Below, in pieces: positions 9,758 through 18,974 of a stretch of DNA of 43,459 nt; the stretch's first letter is position 1, and each line of letters begins with the position of its first letter. Source of the DNA: Bacteroidota bacterium (GTDB lineage: Bacteria; Bacteroidota; Ignavibacteria; Ignavibacteriales; Ignavibacteriaceae). The stretch lies in the NCBI GenBank assembly GCA_021813585.1, contig JAKAJV010000124.1, positions 1-43,459 of the forward strand, written 5' to 3'. Both the position numbers and the translations under genes were made by a program. Under the pieces are notes generated by a model that worked only from the letters and a program-made list of their open reading frames with translations, did not search any database and was not told the origin of the DNA.

Positions 9758-11311
9758 ATGCATACTTTAAAACGGTTCTCTGAAAATATTAAATGGCTCT
9801 TTATCGGGACAATGGCTTCCAATTTTATCTCGGTATTTATAAGCATATTCCTTATCAGAAAATTAGCTGTTGCCGATTTCGGAATTTACAGCCTGTTTAT
9901 GGGTAGCCTTTCAATATTTGCCATCTTCTCTATTAACGGGATTGTTGTTGCTATAAGGAGGTTCATCCCCGAGCTTGTGCAGAAAAAATATTACAAGTAC
10001 CACAAGCTGATAATAATAAAGCTGTACTTAATTTCTCTTTTATTAATATTCATTACCATACTAATAGTTTATATCTATAGAGAGCAAATCGGCTTTTACC
10101 TTAAGATCGATAAATTCGAGCTCTACTATTCAATATTCATAATAAATATTTTCCTCTTTCTGCAGGCTTCAATTACCAACAATCTGCTGGTTACTCTATT
10201 CGAGCAGAAATTTTTATCCATTATTGGAGTCGTCAGCATTATTGCAAGGGGTGTTCTTTATGCAATATTCTTATCGCAGCTTACTATTGACTTAATATTT
10301 ATTATCGAAGCGATATGCATGGGAATAAAGGCTCTGCCGTCACTCTATTTTACCTATAAAAAAATTACCGAGCTTGAAAAAGATTCAGGATTGACCATCA
10401 GCCAGGAAGAAACTAAAGACTTTGTTAAAAGAATACGGAGATTCTCTCTGCTGTCCACCGCAAACGAAATGGGTGAGGGCGGATTCAGTCAAATATCGGA
10501 TTACTATTTTGTCTCTGCATACCTTGGGCCATTTGCAATGGGGCTTTATGCCTTCCCATATAAAATATTGAGCACAATTTTCGATTGGATACCGATGGTT
10601 CAGTTGAACAACATATTTAAGCCATACTTTATAACTAAGTATTATGAGAAGGATGAGGACTCCGCATACCTGTCCGATATGTTTAATTTTATAACTAAAG
10701 TTTATTTCTTCTTCTACGCAGCCATCGTTGTCGGTGTAATCTCATATCAGCATCTCATTCAAGTGTATGTTTTTAATTCCAAGTATCTAGAAACCCAGAC
10801 GCTGATAGTAATTGTTATTTTATTTTACCTGCTGCGTTCATTCGCATTCCCCATCTCAATCATCATCGAAATAAAAGAGAAAATAGAATATACTTTATAT
10901 GCAAAGATCTTTGCGGTGTTCAATGTATTCGCGGTTATATTCGTACTTGAATATACCGGCTGGAATTTGATAGGCGTTGCTCTGGCAACCGGCGTATCGG
11001 GATTATTAAGAAATATTTATTTATACTTTAAGATGAAACAGATCAGCAAAGTTCGTCTTAACTTTCCGGAGATGTATAAATCTTTAGTAATATTTTTGGC
11101 AATGGGATGTTCGATGTATGGATTGAGCCTGATAAATAATATTGTAACGCAGGTTGTTCTGCCAGCAATGACGGGCTTGTTGCTCTTTCAACTGCTGTAC
11201 AGGACTTTGCGTCCTTTTAATAAAAATGAAGAGGCGATTCTGTCAAATCTGCTTGGGCGGCTGCCTAAAATGTACTTCATATCGAAATTTCTTGCGCTTA
11301 ATCAATCATAA
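9758..11311 (+). CDS. Wzx-like oligosaccharide flippase (MOP superfamily)
   Basis: Polytopic protein of 517 residues with about twelve to fourteen membrane segments spread over its length. The N-terminal segment has the look of polysaccharide-biosynthesis flippases: a first helix, then IFLIRKLAVADFGIYSLF around residues 30-47. Wzx proteins move the undecaprenyl-linked repeat unit across the inner membrane before Wzy polymerises it. Together with the Wzy-like gene at 4661 and the Wzz/kinase at the start, it completes a Wzx/Wzy-dependent export set. It follows the acyltransferase gene by five bases and is probably co-translated. The function is inferred from family and context, and lipid II-type flippases of the same superfamily are less likely. 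Confidence 0.87.
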   Translation: MHTLKRFSENIKWLFIGTMASNFISVFISIFLIRKLAVADFGIYSLFMGSLSIFAIFSINGIVVAIRRFIPELVQKKYYKYHKLIIIKLYLISLLLIFITILIVYIYREQIGFYLKIDKFELYYSIFIINIFLFLQASITNNLLVTLFEQKFLSIIGVVSIIARGVLYAIFLSQLTIDLIFIIEAICMGIKALPSLYFTYKKITELEKDSGLTISQEETKDFVKRIRRFSLLSTANEMGEGGFSQISDYYFVSAYLGPFAMGLYAFPYKILSTIFDWIPMVQLNNIFKPYFITKYYEKDEDSAYLSDMFNFITKVYFFFYAAIVVGVISYQHLIQVYVFNSKYLETQTLIVIVILFYLLRSFAFPISIIIEIKEKIEYTLYAKIFAVFNVFAVIFVLEYTGWNLIGVALATGVSGLLRNIYLYFKMKQISKVRLNFPEMYKSLVIFLAMGCSMYGLSLINNIVTQVVLPAMTGLLLFQLLYRTLRPFNKNEEAILSNLLGRLPKMYFISKFLALNQS

Positions 11312-11368
11312 TAAATAATTTTATTCGTAGAATTTCGACGTTAAATTTTATGATCTTAATTTATCAGG

Positions 11369-12523
11369 TTGCTGGGAAAGGAATTAATAGTTATAAAAAA
11401 ACTGAACATCCTATTTGTCCGGAAAGTTATTGTAGAGGAAGCGCATCACATAAACACAGAACTCCAGTTGGTCAAAGCCCTCAACTCGCGGGGTCATAAT
11501 GCAAAGCTAATGGGAATCGGGAAGAGGACTATATCCAATGGAGAGTTGGTATTATTAAAATTTTCTATGAACAAAGGGAGAATTTTTCTACTTAAGCTGC
11601 TGCTGCTTTTGCCGTTTTATTGCATAACTAAAAATATCGACGTCCTTATTGTAGATTCCGAAATTGTCCCCTCAACATTTTTTGTCGTTTTAATTAAAAG
11701 AATATTTTCAATAAAAATTTTGCTCGATGTAAGATCGATACCGGTTGAACGCGATTTGCCCGCAACGTACAAGCATGCTTGCAATATAGCCTGCAAATAT
11801 TATAATGGAACAACATTCATTACTAACGGAACGAAAAAATATATCGAGCAGCTAATAAATAAAAGATTTAAAAATACATTGGTATTTCCGTCGGCAGTTA
11901 ATCCGTCGGTCTTTTCACCGGCTGCGACAGGGGCCGTTCCGCTGGCGGTTAAAGAAAAACTGGAAAACAAAATAATACTTTTCTACCACGGCAGCATTAG
12001 TCCGAATAGAGGAGTGTTTTTAGTTCTCGATGCGCTGCATCAAATTAAAGAACAAGTGCCTAACATTTTGTTTGTTAGTTTAAGCGGCAGCAATAATTTT
12101 ATAACTGAATATTGCATCTCTAAAAATTACAAGCTTGACGATCATTTGCTGCTGCTGAACTTAGTTGATCATGAAAGCGTTCCTGCCTATATTAAGGAAG
12201 CGGATATATGCATAGTACCTTTGCCCAGGCTTGTTTGGTGGGAAATTTCCAGCCCGCTTAAGCTGATGGAATATCTAGCTATGGAGAAGCCATTAATATT
12301 AAGCGATATAGAAGCTCATAAATCTGTTGTCCCTGCGGATTCCGGTTATGCGCTCTACTTCAATCCAGATGAACCGGAGGATTTGGGGAAGGCAATTTTG
12401 AAAGCAATCGGTGGATTGAACAAATTGAGATTAAATGCAGTTAAAGGCAGAGAGCTAATTTTTAATAAATTTACCTGGGAGATTCAGGCTAAAGCTATTG
12501 AAGAGTTTGCCGGTTATATTTGA
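11369..12523 (+). CDS. Glycosyltransferase family 4, paralogue of the gene at 6065 (uncertain non-ATG start)
   Basis: GT-B glycosyltransferase of up to 384 residues. It shares the LDVR segment, the YHGS-x-x-PNRGV donor loop, WWE-x-SSPLKLMEYL and YFNPDE with the gene at 6065. No in-frame ATG lies near the expected N-terminus. The frame opens at TTG 11369, which would add about eight residues before KKLNILFVR, the natural first strand. An AAAGGA at 11377-11382 is well placed for a start at the ATA codon 11393, giving (M)KKLNILFV. So either TTG 11369 or a rare ATA is used, or an ATG has been lost by mutation or base error. The protein is otherwise intact, with no frameshift. It sits 57 bases after the flippase gene. 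Confidence 0.86.
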   Translation: MLGKELIVIKKLNILFVRKVIVEEAHHINTELQLVKALNSRGHNAKLMGIGKRTISNGELVLLKFSMNKGRIFLLKLLLLLPFYCITKNIDVLIVDSEIVPSTFFVVLIKRIFSIKILLDVRSIPVERDLPATYKHACNIACKYYNGTTFITNGTKKYIEQLINKRFKNTLVFPSAVNPSVFSPAATGAVPLAVKEKLENKIILFYHGSISPNRGVFLVLDALHQIKEQVPNILFVSLSGSNNFITEYCISKNYKLDDHLLLLNLVDHESVPAYIKEADICIVPLPRLVWWEISSPLKLMEYLAMEKPLILSDIEAHKSVVPADSGYALYFNPDEPEDLGKAILKAIGGLNKLRLNAVKGRELIFNKFTWEIQAKAIEEFAGYI

Positions 12524-12600
12524 AAGCCGTATTTATAAAGCCCGGCAGCTAATATTTTTATGTCCCGATCATATCAAATCAGGTAATCATTTATCAGCGG

Positions 12601-13824
12601 ATGAAAATTTTATTATTCAGCTATTTATTCCCTAACTCGAAGCTGCCCAACCGGGGCATTTTCAATTTATCGAGGGCTAAGGCTTTAACAAATGCCGGAT
12701 GTAGCGTTATTGCTGTTGCGCCGGTAAGCGTAAATCCTAATTTAAAGGATTTACTTTCTCTGTCCGGCATAAAAAAACAATTCGTGCTTTTAAACAAGCT
12801 AAGGTCGGTTCCCAGGCTCGAAGTATATGAGGGTATAAAAGTTTATCATCCTAAATGGATTACCGCACCGCGGAAATTTTTCTGGAAATATCTGCCGGAC
12901 ATTTTGCATTTCTTCGCCGGAAAAGAAATCGACGGAATAATCTCCGAGTTTAAACCCGATCTGATTATTAGTACATGGGTTAATCCTTTTTCCGCTTATG
13001 CAAATTATTTTAAAAAATATATTGGGGTAAAGCATTTTGCAGTAGCAGAAGGAAGCGATGTTCTTGTTCAGCCCTCATCCTTTAAGGGCTGGAGTAGAAT
13101 AGAAAAATTAATAAATGAAAATTCCGATCTGGTTATTGCCGTCTCGCAAAAGATGAAAGAACAGATGGAACATACTACCGGGCTTAAAAGGATTAAGCTA
13201 ATTAATAACGGTTATGATGAAAATATTTTCACCTTTAAAAATCCTAACGGCAAATTTGCCGCTGATTATTTAAAGATAGTTACCGTCGCTAATTTTAATT
13301 ACGAAAAGGGACACGATATACTTTTTGAAGCACTGCGTCTGCTGAAAATCAAGTTTAAGCTTACTCTTGCCGGGGACGGCCCATTAAGAGAAAGATATGA
13401 AAGAGCCGTAAAAGAGTACGGCCTGCAAAACGATGTAATTTTTTTAGGGCAGGTTCCGCATTCCAGAATACCAGAATTGTTGGCCGCACAAGATTTGTTC
13501 TGCCTGCCAAGCAGGTCGGAGGGATTTCCGGCTGCACCGCTGGAAGCAATGGCCTGCGGTCTGCCTGTTGTTGCTGCCGATGTAGGCGGTATGAACGAAA
13601 TTATAACCGGCGGTTTCAACGGATATTTGTTTATGCCGGGGTCTAAGGAAGAATTGGCCCAAAAGATAATGTCTGCTAGCTGGACAAGGTGGGATCATAA
13701 GGAAATCTCCGAATGGGTCTTAAAAAATTTTAGCTGGAGTGCATGGGCGGCAAAAATTATTCGAAGCTATGATGATACTAATTTGAAAACCGAAGAGACA
13801 GTGCTTCACGGAGCTGTTCTATAA
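12601..13824 (+). CDS. Glycosyltransferase family 4
   Basis: Predicted retaining glycosyltransferase of 407 residues. The N-terminus MKILLFSYLFPN with a following NRGIF glycine loop is typical of the acceptor domain of WcaL/AmsK-like enzymes. The donor domain contains the AEGSD motif near 150 and GDGPLRERYE near 258. The E-x7-E nucleotide-sugar motif is fully conserved as EGFPAAPLE (Glu307 and Glu315), followed by MACGLPVVAADVGG. It is the most canonical GT4 of the locus and is not a close copy of the others. It lies 77 bases after the preceding glycosyltransferase gene and 42 bases before the methyltransferase gene. The sugar transferred is unknown. Confidence 0.93.
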   Translation: MKILLFSYLFPNSKLPNRGIFNLSRAKALTNAGCSVIAVAPVSVNPNLKDLLSLSGIKKQFVLLNKLRSVPRLEVYEGIKVYHPKWITAPRKFFWKYLPDILHFFAGKEIDGIISEFKPDLIISTWVNPFSAYANYFKKYIGVKHFAVAEGSDVLVQPSSFKGWSRIEKLINENSDLVIAVSQKMKEQMEHTTGLKRIKLINNGYDENIFTFKNPNGKFAADYLKIVTVANFNYEKGHDILFEALRLLKIKFKLTLAGDGPLRERYERAVKEYGLQNDVIFLGQVPHSRIPELLAAQDLFCLPSRSEGFPAAPLEAMACGLPVVAADVGGMNEIITGGFNGYLFMPGSKEELAQKIMSASWTRWDHKEISEWVLKNFSWSAWAAKIIRSYDDTNLKTEETVLHGAVL

Positions 13825-13869
13825 ATTAATTAAGCAGAAATAATTTAAGAGAAGTAAAAAATACGGGTG

Positions 13870-14661
13870 ATGATTATGCAGGAAAGAAGAAATGTTTTCA
13901 GAAAGGCGGCTCATTCATTAGTAATAATGAAGATATATATCAGGGAAAGCGTAAAGCTCGTTTTCCATGTCTTCCTATCTTTAAAAAGCGGATTAAGATA
14001 TTTTACCAGAGGCATGAAGTACGACAAGTATTGCATTAAGGTAAATTATTACACCCGCAAAAAGTATGTTCACTTCGATGCGACAAAAAGCAGCGAGGAA
14101 TACCAGGATAAGGTTTATAAAGGCATCCAAACGTTTTTTAAAGAAAATAATCTTTCCTCCGTGCTGGATATAGGCTGCGGCTCGGGCTTTAAGCTTATGA
14201 AATATTTTAGCGAATACGAGACTACCGGCTTGGAATTGCCGCCCGCGCTAGACGAGTTGAAGGTAAACTATCCCCAAAGAAACTGGAGCGAATCCAATTT
14301 TAATAACCCGCCTCAAAAATATTACGATCTTGTAATGTCTATTGATGTAATCGAGCATTTGCTTGAGCCTGATGTGCTGATGGAATTTATTTCGAAGCTC
14401 AATTTTAAATACATTGCCTTAGGTACACCCGATAGAAGCAAACTGCCGGTCTTTTCCAAATTCGGTCCGCCGTGGAATAAACATCATATACGCGAGTGGA
14501 GCAGACAGGAATTTGTAAATTACGCCGGTAAATATTTCAACGTAATCTTATCCGAAGTGGTAAACGGGCACGAGCATTTTATAGTAGCTGAGAAAATAAA
14601 TTCTCCCGCGTATAAAGTTAAGTGCGACCTGAATATGACCGAACTTTCATTTAATTATTAA
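13870..14661 (+). CDS. Class I SAM-dependent methyltransferase
   Basis: Soluble methyltransferase of about 263 residues. The SAM-binding glycine loop is VLDIGCGSG (98-106), followed by an acidic residue at the end of the second strand (GLELPP). The motif-IV-like VMSIDVIEHL is typical of Methyltransf_11/23 enzymes such as UbiG. A basic N-terminal extension of about 60 residues precedes the catalytic fold. Codons GTG 13867, ATG 13870 and ATG 13876 are all possible starts; ATG 13870 behind a purine-rich AAGAGAAG is preferred. In this locus it may methylate a sugar hydroxyl or a terminal residue of the glycan. The reaction is an inference from neighbours. Confidence 0.87.
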   Translation: MIMQERRNVFRKAAHSLVIMKIYIRESVKLVFHVFLSLKSGLRYFTRGMKYDKYCIKVNYYTRKKYVHFDATKSSEEYQDKVYKGIQTFFKENNLSSVLDIGCGSGFKLMKYFSEYETTGLELPPALDELKVNYPQRNWSESNFNNPPQKYYDLVMSIDVIEHLLEPDVLMEFISKLNFKYIALGTPDRSKLPVFSKFGPPWNKHHIREWSRQEFVNYAGKYFNVILSEVVNGHEHFIVAEKINSPAYKVKCDLNMTELSFNY

Positions 14662-14698
14662 AGCTTGATGCGTTATTTTTCTGCAGGAAAATTCTTTT

Positions 14699-15496
14699 AT
14701 GGCAAACAGTATATTTTTCAGGAATGATGATATAAGGAATAAGCTCGATCAGTCGCTTATTGATGTAACCGGGTCCTTTATCGAGAAGAAAATTCCTATT
14801 GCTCACGCCGTAGAGCCTGCAAATATTACTGCTGAAGTTGCCGGCTGGCTTTTAAGAATGAAGAAAGATTATCCCGATTTAATAGTTATTATGCAGCACG
14901 GGTACGACCATACTATCAAGAACAAATTAATTAAAGGTGAGTTCGGGGGGCAGAGAAATTATGAAGAGCAATTTGAAGATATAAGCCGCGGCAAAAAATT
15001 AATGGACCGCTGGTTCGGCGATCTATGGTTCCCGGCTTTTAATTTTCCCTACGCACCTTATAATCCGCCGGCTATGAAGGCGGTGGATGACTTGAATTAT
15101 AAGGTAATCAATTCGCATTACAACGACAGTCTTTCCCGCAAGTTGTTTTACGCGGCAGGGCATTTATTAAATAAAGGTTATTTGTTCAACCACCATGTAT
15201 CCTGGAACCTGGATTATTACCCTGGCACCCGGCTCTTCGAAATTGATATGAACGTAAGCTTTATTAAAAAATATTTGAATGAAGAGGAAGACGCAGAATT
15301 CTTTACCCTTGGCGAACTGATTTCAAAGACTGTCCGGTACTCCAAATATAAAACTACCGGCACTCTTCTTCATCACAGATACCATAATACCGAAGATAAG
15401 ATTAAGCTGGTTAAAGACTACTTGGATTGGTGCATAACTAACGGGTATAAGTTTACATCGCTGCCAGAAATTTACAACCGGTATAAAAAAAGATGA
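14699..15496 (+). CDS. Polysaccharide deacetylase-like protein, soluble, NodB superfamily
   Basis: A 265-residue protein without signal peptide or membrane segment. FFRNDDI (6-12) gives the Asp-Asp pair at the start of a NodB-like barrel. HGYDH (67-71) gives the His-x3-His pair, so a metal site of the CE4 type (Asp11, His67, His71) is plausible. FNFPYAPYNPP at about 116-126 takes the place of the usual RPPYG motif, without its Arg. A likely catalytic His occurs late, in LLHHRYH. It therefore resembles the divergent DUF2334-like branch rather than standard chitin deacetylases. Its stop overlaps the next start (ATGA at 15493-15496). A cytoplasmic deacetylation of a lipid-linked or nucleotide sugar would fit. 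Activity is an inference. Confidence 0.78.
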   Translation: MANSIFFRNDDIRNKLDQSLIDVTGSFIEKKIPIAHAVEPANITAEVAGWLLRMKKDYPDLIVIMQHGYDHTIKNKLIKGEFGGQRNYEEQFEDISRGKKLMDRWFGDLWFPAFNFPYAPYNPPAMKAVDDLNYKVINSHYNDSLSRKLFYAAGHLLNKGYLFNHHVSWNLDYYPGTRLFEIDMNVSFIKKYLNEEEDAEFFTLGELISKTVRYSKYKTTGTLLHHRYHNTEDKIKLVKDYLDWCITNGYKFTSLPEIYNRYKKR

Positions 15497-16650
15497 AATC
15501 AATAATTCATTTTTCCGGTGACGACTACTGGAACAGCAATCCGCATTCGAGGTACCATATAACCAAGAACTTTATCGGACGCGGATATAAAGTCCTGTGG
15601 ATAAATCCGCTCGGCACAAGGTTCCCGTCAATCAAGAAGAAAAATTTTTCAAACAGGATATTAAGGAAGCTGAAGAGCATTTTTAAGTTTCTTAAAAAAG
15701 CAGAAGATAATTTATATGTTTATACTCCGGTTCTTTTACCGGTATTCAAGACGGGATTTTATTTTAACCTGAATAAAATTCTTTTCTTAGTTCAGATGTC
15801 TTTTATTACCGCAGTTTTAGGAATAAAAAAGCCGGTGCTCTTTTTCAGCACACCGCTTTACGCCTTTGCCCTTAGCCTCATCTCATATTCAAAATCAATT
15901 TACTATTATTCAGACTTTTACACTGCCTACAGAGAGTTAAACAACTCCTCGCGCGGGTACCTGGAGTTTTTAGACGGCATTCTGTACCGCAATGCCGATT
16001 CGGTATTTTGCGCATCGCGGGAAATTTATTCGGGGCTTATTAGCAAAAATAACCGGAAGAATATTTATTATCTCCCTCATGCAGTCGACTTCGAGCATTT
16101 TAATTCCGGCCGGGGAAAAAATAATACTCTCCCCCACGATATTCAATCCGTCAAGCATCCTGTAATCGGCTATTACGGCACGCTTACCGATTCGAATGAT
16201 TGGGATATAATAGACTACTGTTCCAAGGAGAGGCCTGATTATAATTTTGTGTTTATCGGCAGAAAGGATATGTCGCTTCCACAACTGGAAAGCCGGCCGA
16301 ACGTTTTTTTCCTTGGTAAGAAATCTTACAGCGAATTGCCTTTGTACGCCTCTCATTTTGATGTGTGCATTATGTTCTGGGTTAGAAGAGAATGGATAAA
16401 GAATTCATCGCCCTTAAAACTGAACGAGTATTTGGCGCTGGGCAAGCCGGTTGTTTCTACATTCATAGAAGAGGTAAATTCGAATTACAACGATGTGGTT
16501 CAGATAGCGGAAACCAAGGAAGAATTTCTTGAACAACTGGATAAAGTATTAAAATCGGATAACACCGAACAAATTGAAAAAGGCCTGCAGATGGTAAAGG
16601 AGAGCAGCTGGAGATCGGTTGCGGAAAAAATATTACGCGGGACTCAATAA
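15493..16650 (+). CDS. Glycosyltransferase, GT4-like
   Basis: Product of 385 residues. It opens with HFSGDDYWNSNPHSRYHI and KVLWINPLG, an N-terminal pattern shared by GT4-like enzymes found next to teichuronic-acid and exopolysaccharide genes. The donor half starts at IGYYGTL (about 226) and reaches NSSPLKLNEYLALGKPVVST (about 303-322), the usual donor-site Glu region. The middle part contains aromatic and hydrophobic stretches that may touch the membrane. It is translationally coupled to the deacetylase-like gene upstream through a four-base overlap, suggesting that the two act on the same intermediate. Donor and linkage are unknown. Confidence 0.88.
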   Translation: MKSIIHFSGDDYWNSNPHSRYHITKNFIGRGYKVLWINPLGTRFPSIKKKNFSNRILRKLKSIFKFLKKAEDNLYVYTPVLLPVFKTGFYFNLNKILFLVQMSFITAVLGIKKPVLFFSTPLYAFALSLISYSKSIYYYSDFYTAYRELNNSSRGYLEFLDGILYRNADSVFCASREIYSGLISKNNRKNIYYLPHAVDFEHFNSGRGKNNTLPHDIQSVKHPVIGYYGTLTDSNDWDIIDYCSKERPDYNFVFIGRKDMSLPQLESRPNVFFLGKKSYSELPLYASHFDVCIMFWVRREWIKNSSPLKLNEYLALGKPVVSTFIEEVNSNYNDVVQIAETKEEFLEQLDKVLKSDNTEQIEKGLQMVKESSWRSVAEKILRGTQ

Positions 16651-16694
16651 GAGAAGTCCGATCTTAGCTGAAAAAAATCGGATCAAATAATAAT

Positions 16695-18035
16695 ATGAAC
16701 ACGATATTTCAAATAAATTATAAAATACTTGATTTCTTTAGAAAGACGGATACTCTTAAGCTGTATAAAAAAATAGTTGAGTCCCAGTACGCTTCCAGGG
16801 ATGAGTTAAGAGCAAGCCAGCTAAACGCATTTAAGAATCTGCTTACGCATGCATATGAGAATGTTCCTTACTATTCGAGCCTCTTTAAGAAAATTTCGTT
16901 TCATCCGGAAGATTTTAAATCAATGGATGATCTTAAAAAGCTTCCAACTACTTCAAAGGATATTGTAAGAAATAACTTTAACGATATCAAAGCAGCCGGT
17001 TTCGAATCGTATAAGCCACGTATTACACAAACCGGGGGAACGACAGGCAAGCCGTTTTTAACATACAGGGATAAACTAAGCCACAGCTATATGTGGGCAA
17101 ATATTTTCCGCGCCTGGAACGCAGGAGGATTTGAACCGGGCGACAGGTTCATTAATTTTGCAGGAGGCTCTCTGCTGCCGAATACTAATCTGTTCAAGCG
17201 GAATATTTACAACTTCCTTCAGAATGCGGTTCTAATAACCAGTTATCATCTGAACGATGAAAGGCTAAAGAATATTTCTTATACAGTTACAAAATCGGGT
17301 GCGGAATATATTTTCGGTTATTCTTCTTCTATATATTTGTTGTCGCAGTACTGCAAGTCGAACTCGATATCGTTGAAAGGATATATAAAGGCCGTCATCA
17401 CTACTTCCGATATGCTGTATCATAAGCAAAGAGAAGTTATCGAAGAAGTCTTCGGCGCAAAGGTGTTCGATCTGTACGGCTGCCCCGAAGGCGGAATTTT
17501 TTCATTTGAATGCAGCGAGCATAACGGCTACCATGTAAACCAGGAATCGGCGCTTGTAGAAGTAACCGATAGCGGCCAGAACGGCCTCGGCAAGATCATC
17601 AGCACTCCCTTGTTCAATTATGCTTTCCCTTTAATTAGATATGAAACAGGAGATGTGGGCAGCTATTCTTCAAAGCAGTGCGGCTGCGGCAGGCATCTTG
17701 ATAGGATTGAAGAATTGGGAGGAAGGATAAGAGACTTTATAGTGCTTAGGGACGGACGCTACATCCACGGTGCTTTCTTCAACCACCTTAACGTCCTTTA
17801 TAACGCCGAATGGATTAAGCAGTATCAGATTGTTCAGACCGACGTTGATAATCTTACAATCAAAATATCAAAGCTTGAAGAGCCGGCAGAGGAAGCTCTC
17901 GATTTAATTAAGAATGAGATTCATAAGGGCCTTCTTCCCGACCTGAAAATAAATTTTGACCTGGGCGGCGTGGAATATACCGGCGGCGGTAAATTCCGCT
18001 TAATAATTTCCAACGTCTCGAATAAGTGGCAATAG
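16695..18035 (+). CDS. PaaK/CapK-like AMP-forming acyl-activating enzyme
   Basis: Member of the adenylate-forming superfamily in the phenylacetate-CoA ligase-like branch often found in capsule and exopolysaccharide loci (CapK). The phosphate-binding loop is TQTGGTTGKP (111-120), the aromatic-acidic motif is LYGCPEGG (260-267), and YETGD (about 317) is the ATP-ribose motif. A Cys-x-Cys-Gly motif (QCGCGR, about 327-332) is common in this branch and may bind metal or shape the site. The 446-residue length is full. It would activate a carboxylic acid as acyl-AMP and pass it to CoA, to a carrier protein or directly to an amine. With the ACP and a second ligase downstream, it marks the start of the tailoring cassette. 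Substrate is unknown. Confidence 0.85.
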   Translation: MNTIFQINYKILDFFRKTDTLKLYKKIVESQYASRDELRASQLNAFKNLLTHAYENVPYYSSLFKKISFHPEDFKSMDDLKKLPTTSKDIVRNNFNDIKAAGFESYKPRITQTGGTTGKPFLTYRDKLSHSYMWANIFRAWNAGGFEPGDRFINFAGGSLLPNTNLFKRNIYNFLQNAVLITSYHLNDERLKNISYTVTKSGAEYIFGYSSSIYLLSQYCKSNSISLKGYIKAVITTSDMLYHKQREVIEEVFGAKVFDLYGCPEGGIFSFECSEHNGYHVNQESALVEVTDSGQNGLGKIISTPLFNYAFPLIRYETGDVGSYSSKQCGCGRHLDRIEELGGRIRDFIVLRDGRYIHGAFFNHLNVLYNAEWIKQYQIVQTDVDNLTIKISKLEEPAEEALDLIKNEIHKGLLPDLKINFDLGGVEYTGGGKFRLIISNVSNKWQ

Positions 18036-18041
18036 ATAAAT

Positions 18042-18890
18042 ATGAGGAATAAGAGAAAGATATTCTTATTGACCGTCCCCGTATTTATAATTCTTTTTTT
18101 CTCATTGCTTTTTCAGTCTAACAACAAAAATGAAAATATGCACGAAGGACTTTCCAAAGATTTATTCCTTATAAGCACGCAGAATATTTATTTCGGGCAC
18201 CGGTCTGTCGGTGAAAATATTTTAAGCGGCATGAAGAAGATAATTTCCGAAGATACTTCTTCTGGGCTGAGAATTACCAAGCTGGAAAATTTGAAGTACA
18301 ACGGCAGCCGTTACTTTGCCGATTCAAATATAGGGAAGAACGGTGACCCCGAAAGTAAAATTAAAGAATTCGCCGGGGCAGTCGACAGCCTTTCCACACT
18401 GGGTCTGAATTTGGCTATGATGAAGTTCTGCTATGTAGACATCACGAGCTCTACAGATGTTAATTCGGTTTTTAATTATTATGCAGGCGCCATCGCTTCA
18501 CTTAAAAGAAAGCATCCCGGACTGACTATTATTAATTTTACCGTGCCTTTAACCGCACAGAGATCGCTGTACCGTAAGTTAGTTGATTTGGTAAAAGGGA
18601 ACGATAGCAATAACCAGGCAGACAATGCTGCAAGGAATAAATTCAACGAGCTGTTAAAATCTCAATTCCCGCATGATGAAATTTTTGATCTTGCAGGGAT
18701 AGAGTCTACATATCCGGACGGAAAAAGGAATACCGAAATTACCGACGGGAAGATTGTTTATTACCTAGTTAAAGATTATTCCTCAGACGGCGGACATCTA
18801 AATGAAAGAGGACAGATGGTAGTTGCGGAAACATTATTAAAATTTTTATCCGGTGTAATTGCAAAATCGGAGACACATGCGGTTAATTAA
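18042..18890 (+). CDS. SGNH-hydrolase-like exported protein
   Basis: A 282-residue protein with an N-terminal hydrophobic segment (about 6-25) that may be an uncleaved anchor or signal peptide; no lipobox is seen. The mature part opens with YFGHRSVGENIL (50-61) and ends with SDGGHLNERG (248-257). The Asp249-x-x-His252 pair matches the Asp-His end of SGNH/GDSL esterases. Ser55 is the likely nucleophile, although the block differs from classic GDSL. Such proteins in polysaccharide loci remove or move O-acyl groups outside the inner membrane. It starts six bases after the CapK-like gene, so they are probably one transcript. It could be a non-catalytic relative; this has medium certainty. Confidence 0.65.
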   Translation: MRNKRKIFLLTVPVFIILFFSLLFQSNNKNENMHEGLSKDLFLISTQNIYFGHRSVGENILSGMKKIISEDTSSGLRITKLENLKYNGSRYFADSNIGKNGDPESKIKEFAGAVDSLSTLGLNLAMMKFCYVDITSSTDVNSVFNYYAGAIASLKRKHPGLTIINFTVPLTAQRSLYRKLVDLVKGNDSNNQADNAARNKFNELLKSQFPHDEIFDLAGIESTYPDGKRNTEITDGKIVYYLVKDYSSDGGHLNERGQMVVAETLLKFLSGVIAKSETHAVN

Positions 18891-18974
18891 TCTGTTTTCT
18901 TCAATTCGCTGCTCGCGGGAAGGAAGAGCTATTCTAAATAATTTTTTTCTGCATTTAAATTTTATAAATAGTTT

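Noticed and set aside
15970-16356. Minus-strand frame of 128 codons inside a glycosyltransferase gene
   Set aside because: Antisense shadow of an intact GT4-like gene; no motif or start signal.
16657-16682. Six-base inverted repeat TCCGAT/ATCGGA between the glycosyltransferase and CapK-like genes
   Set aside because: Short stem with a 14-base loop and no T-run; not convincing as terminator or operator.
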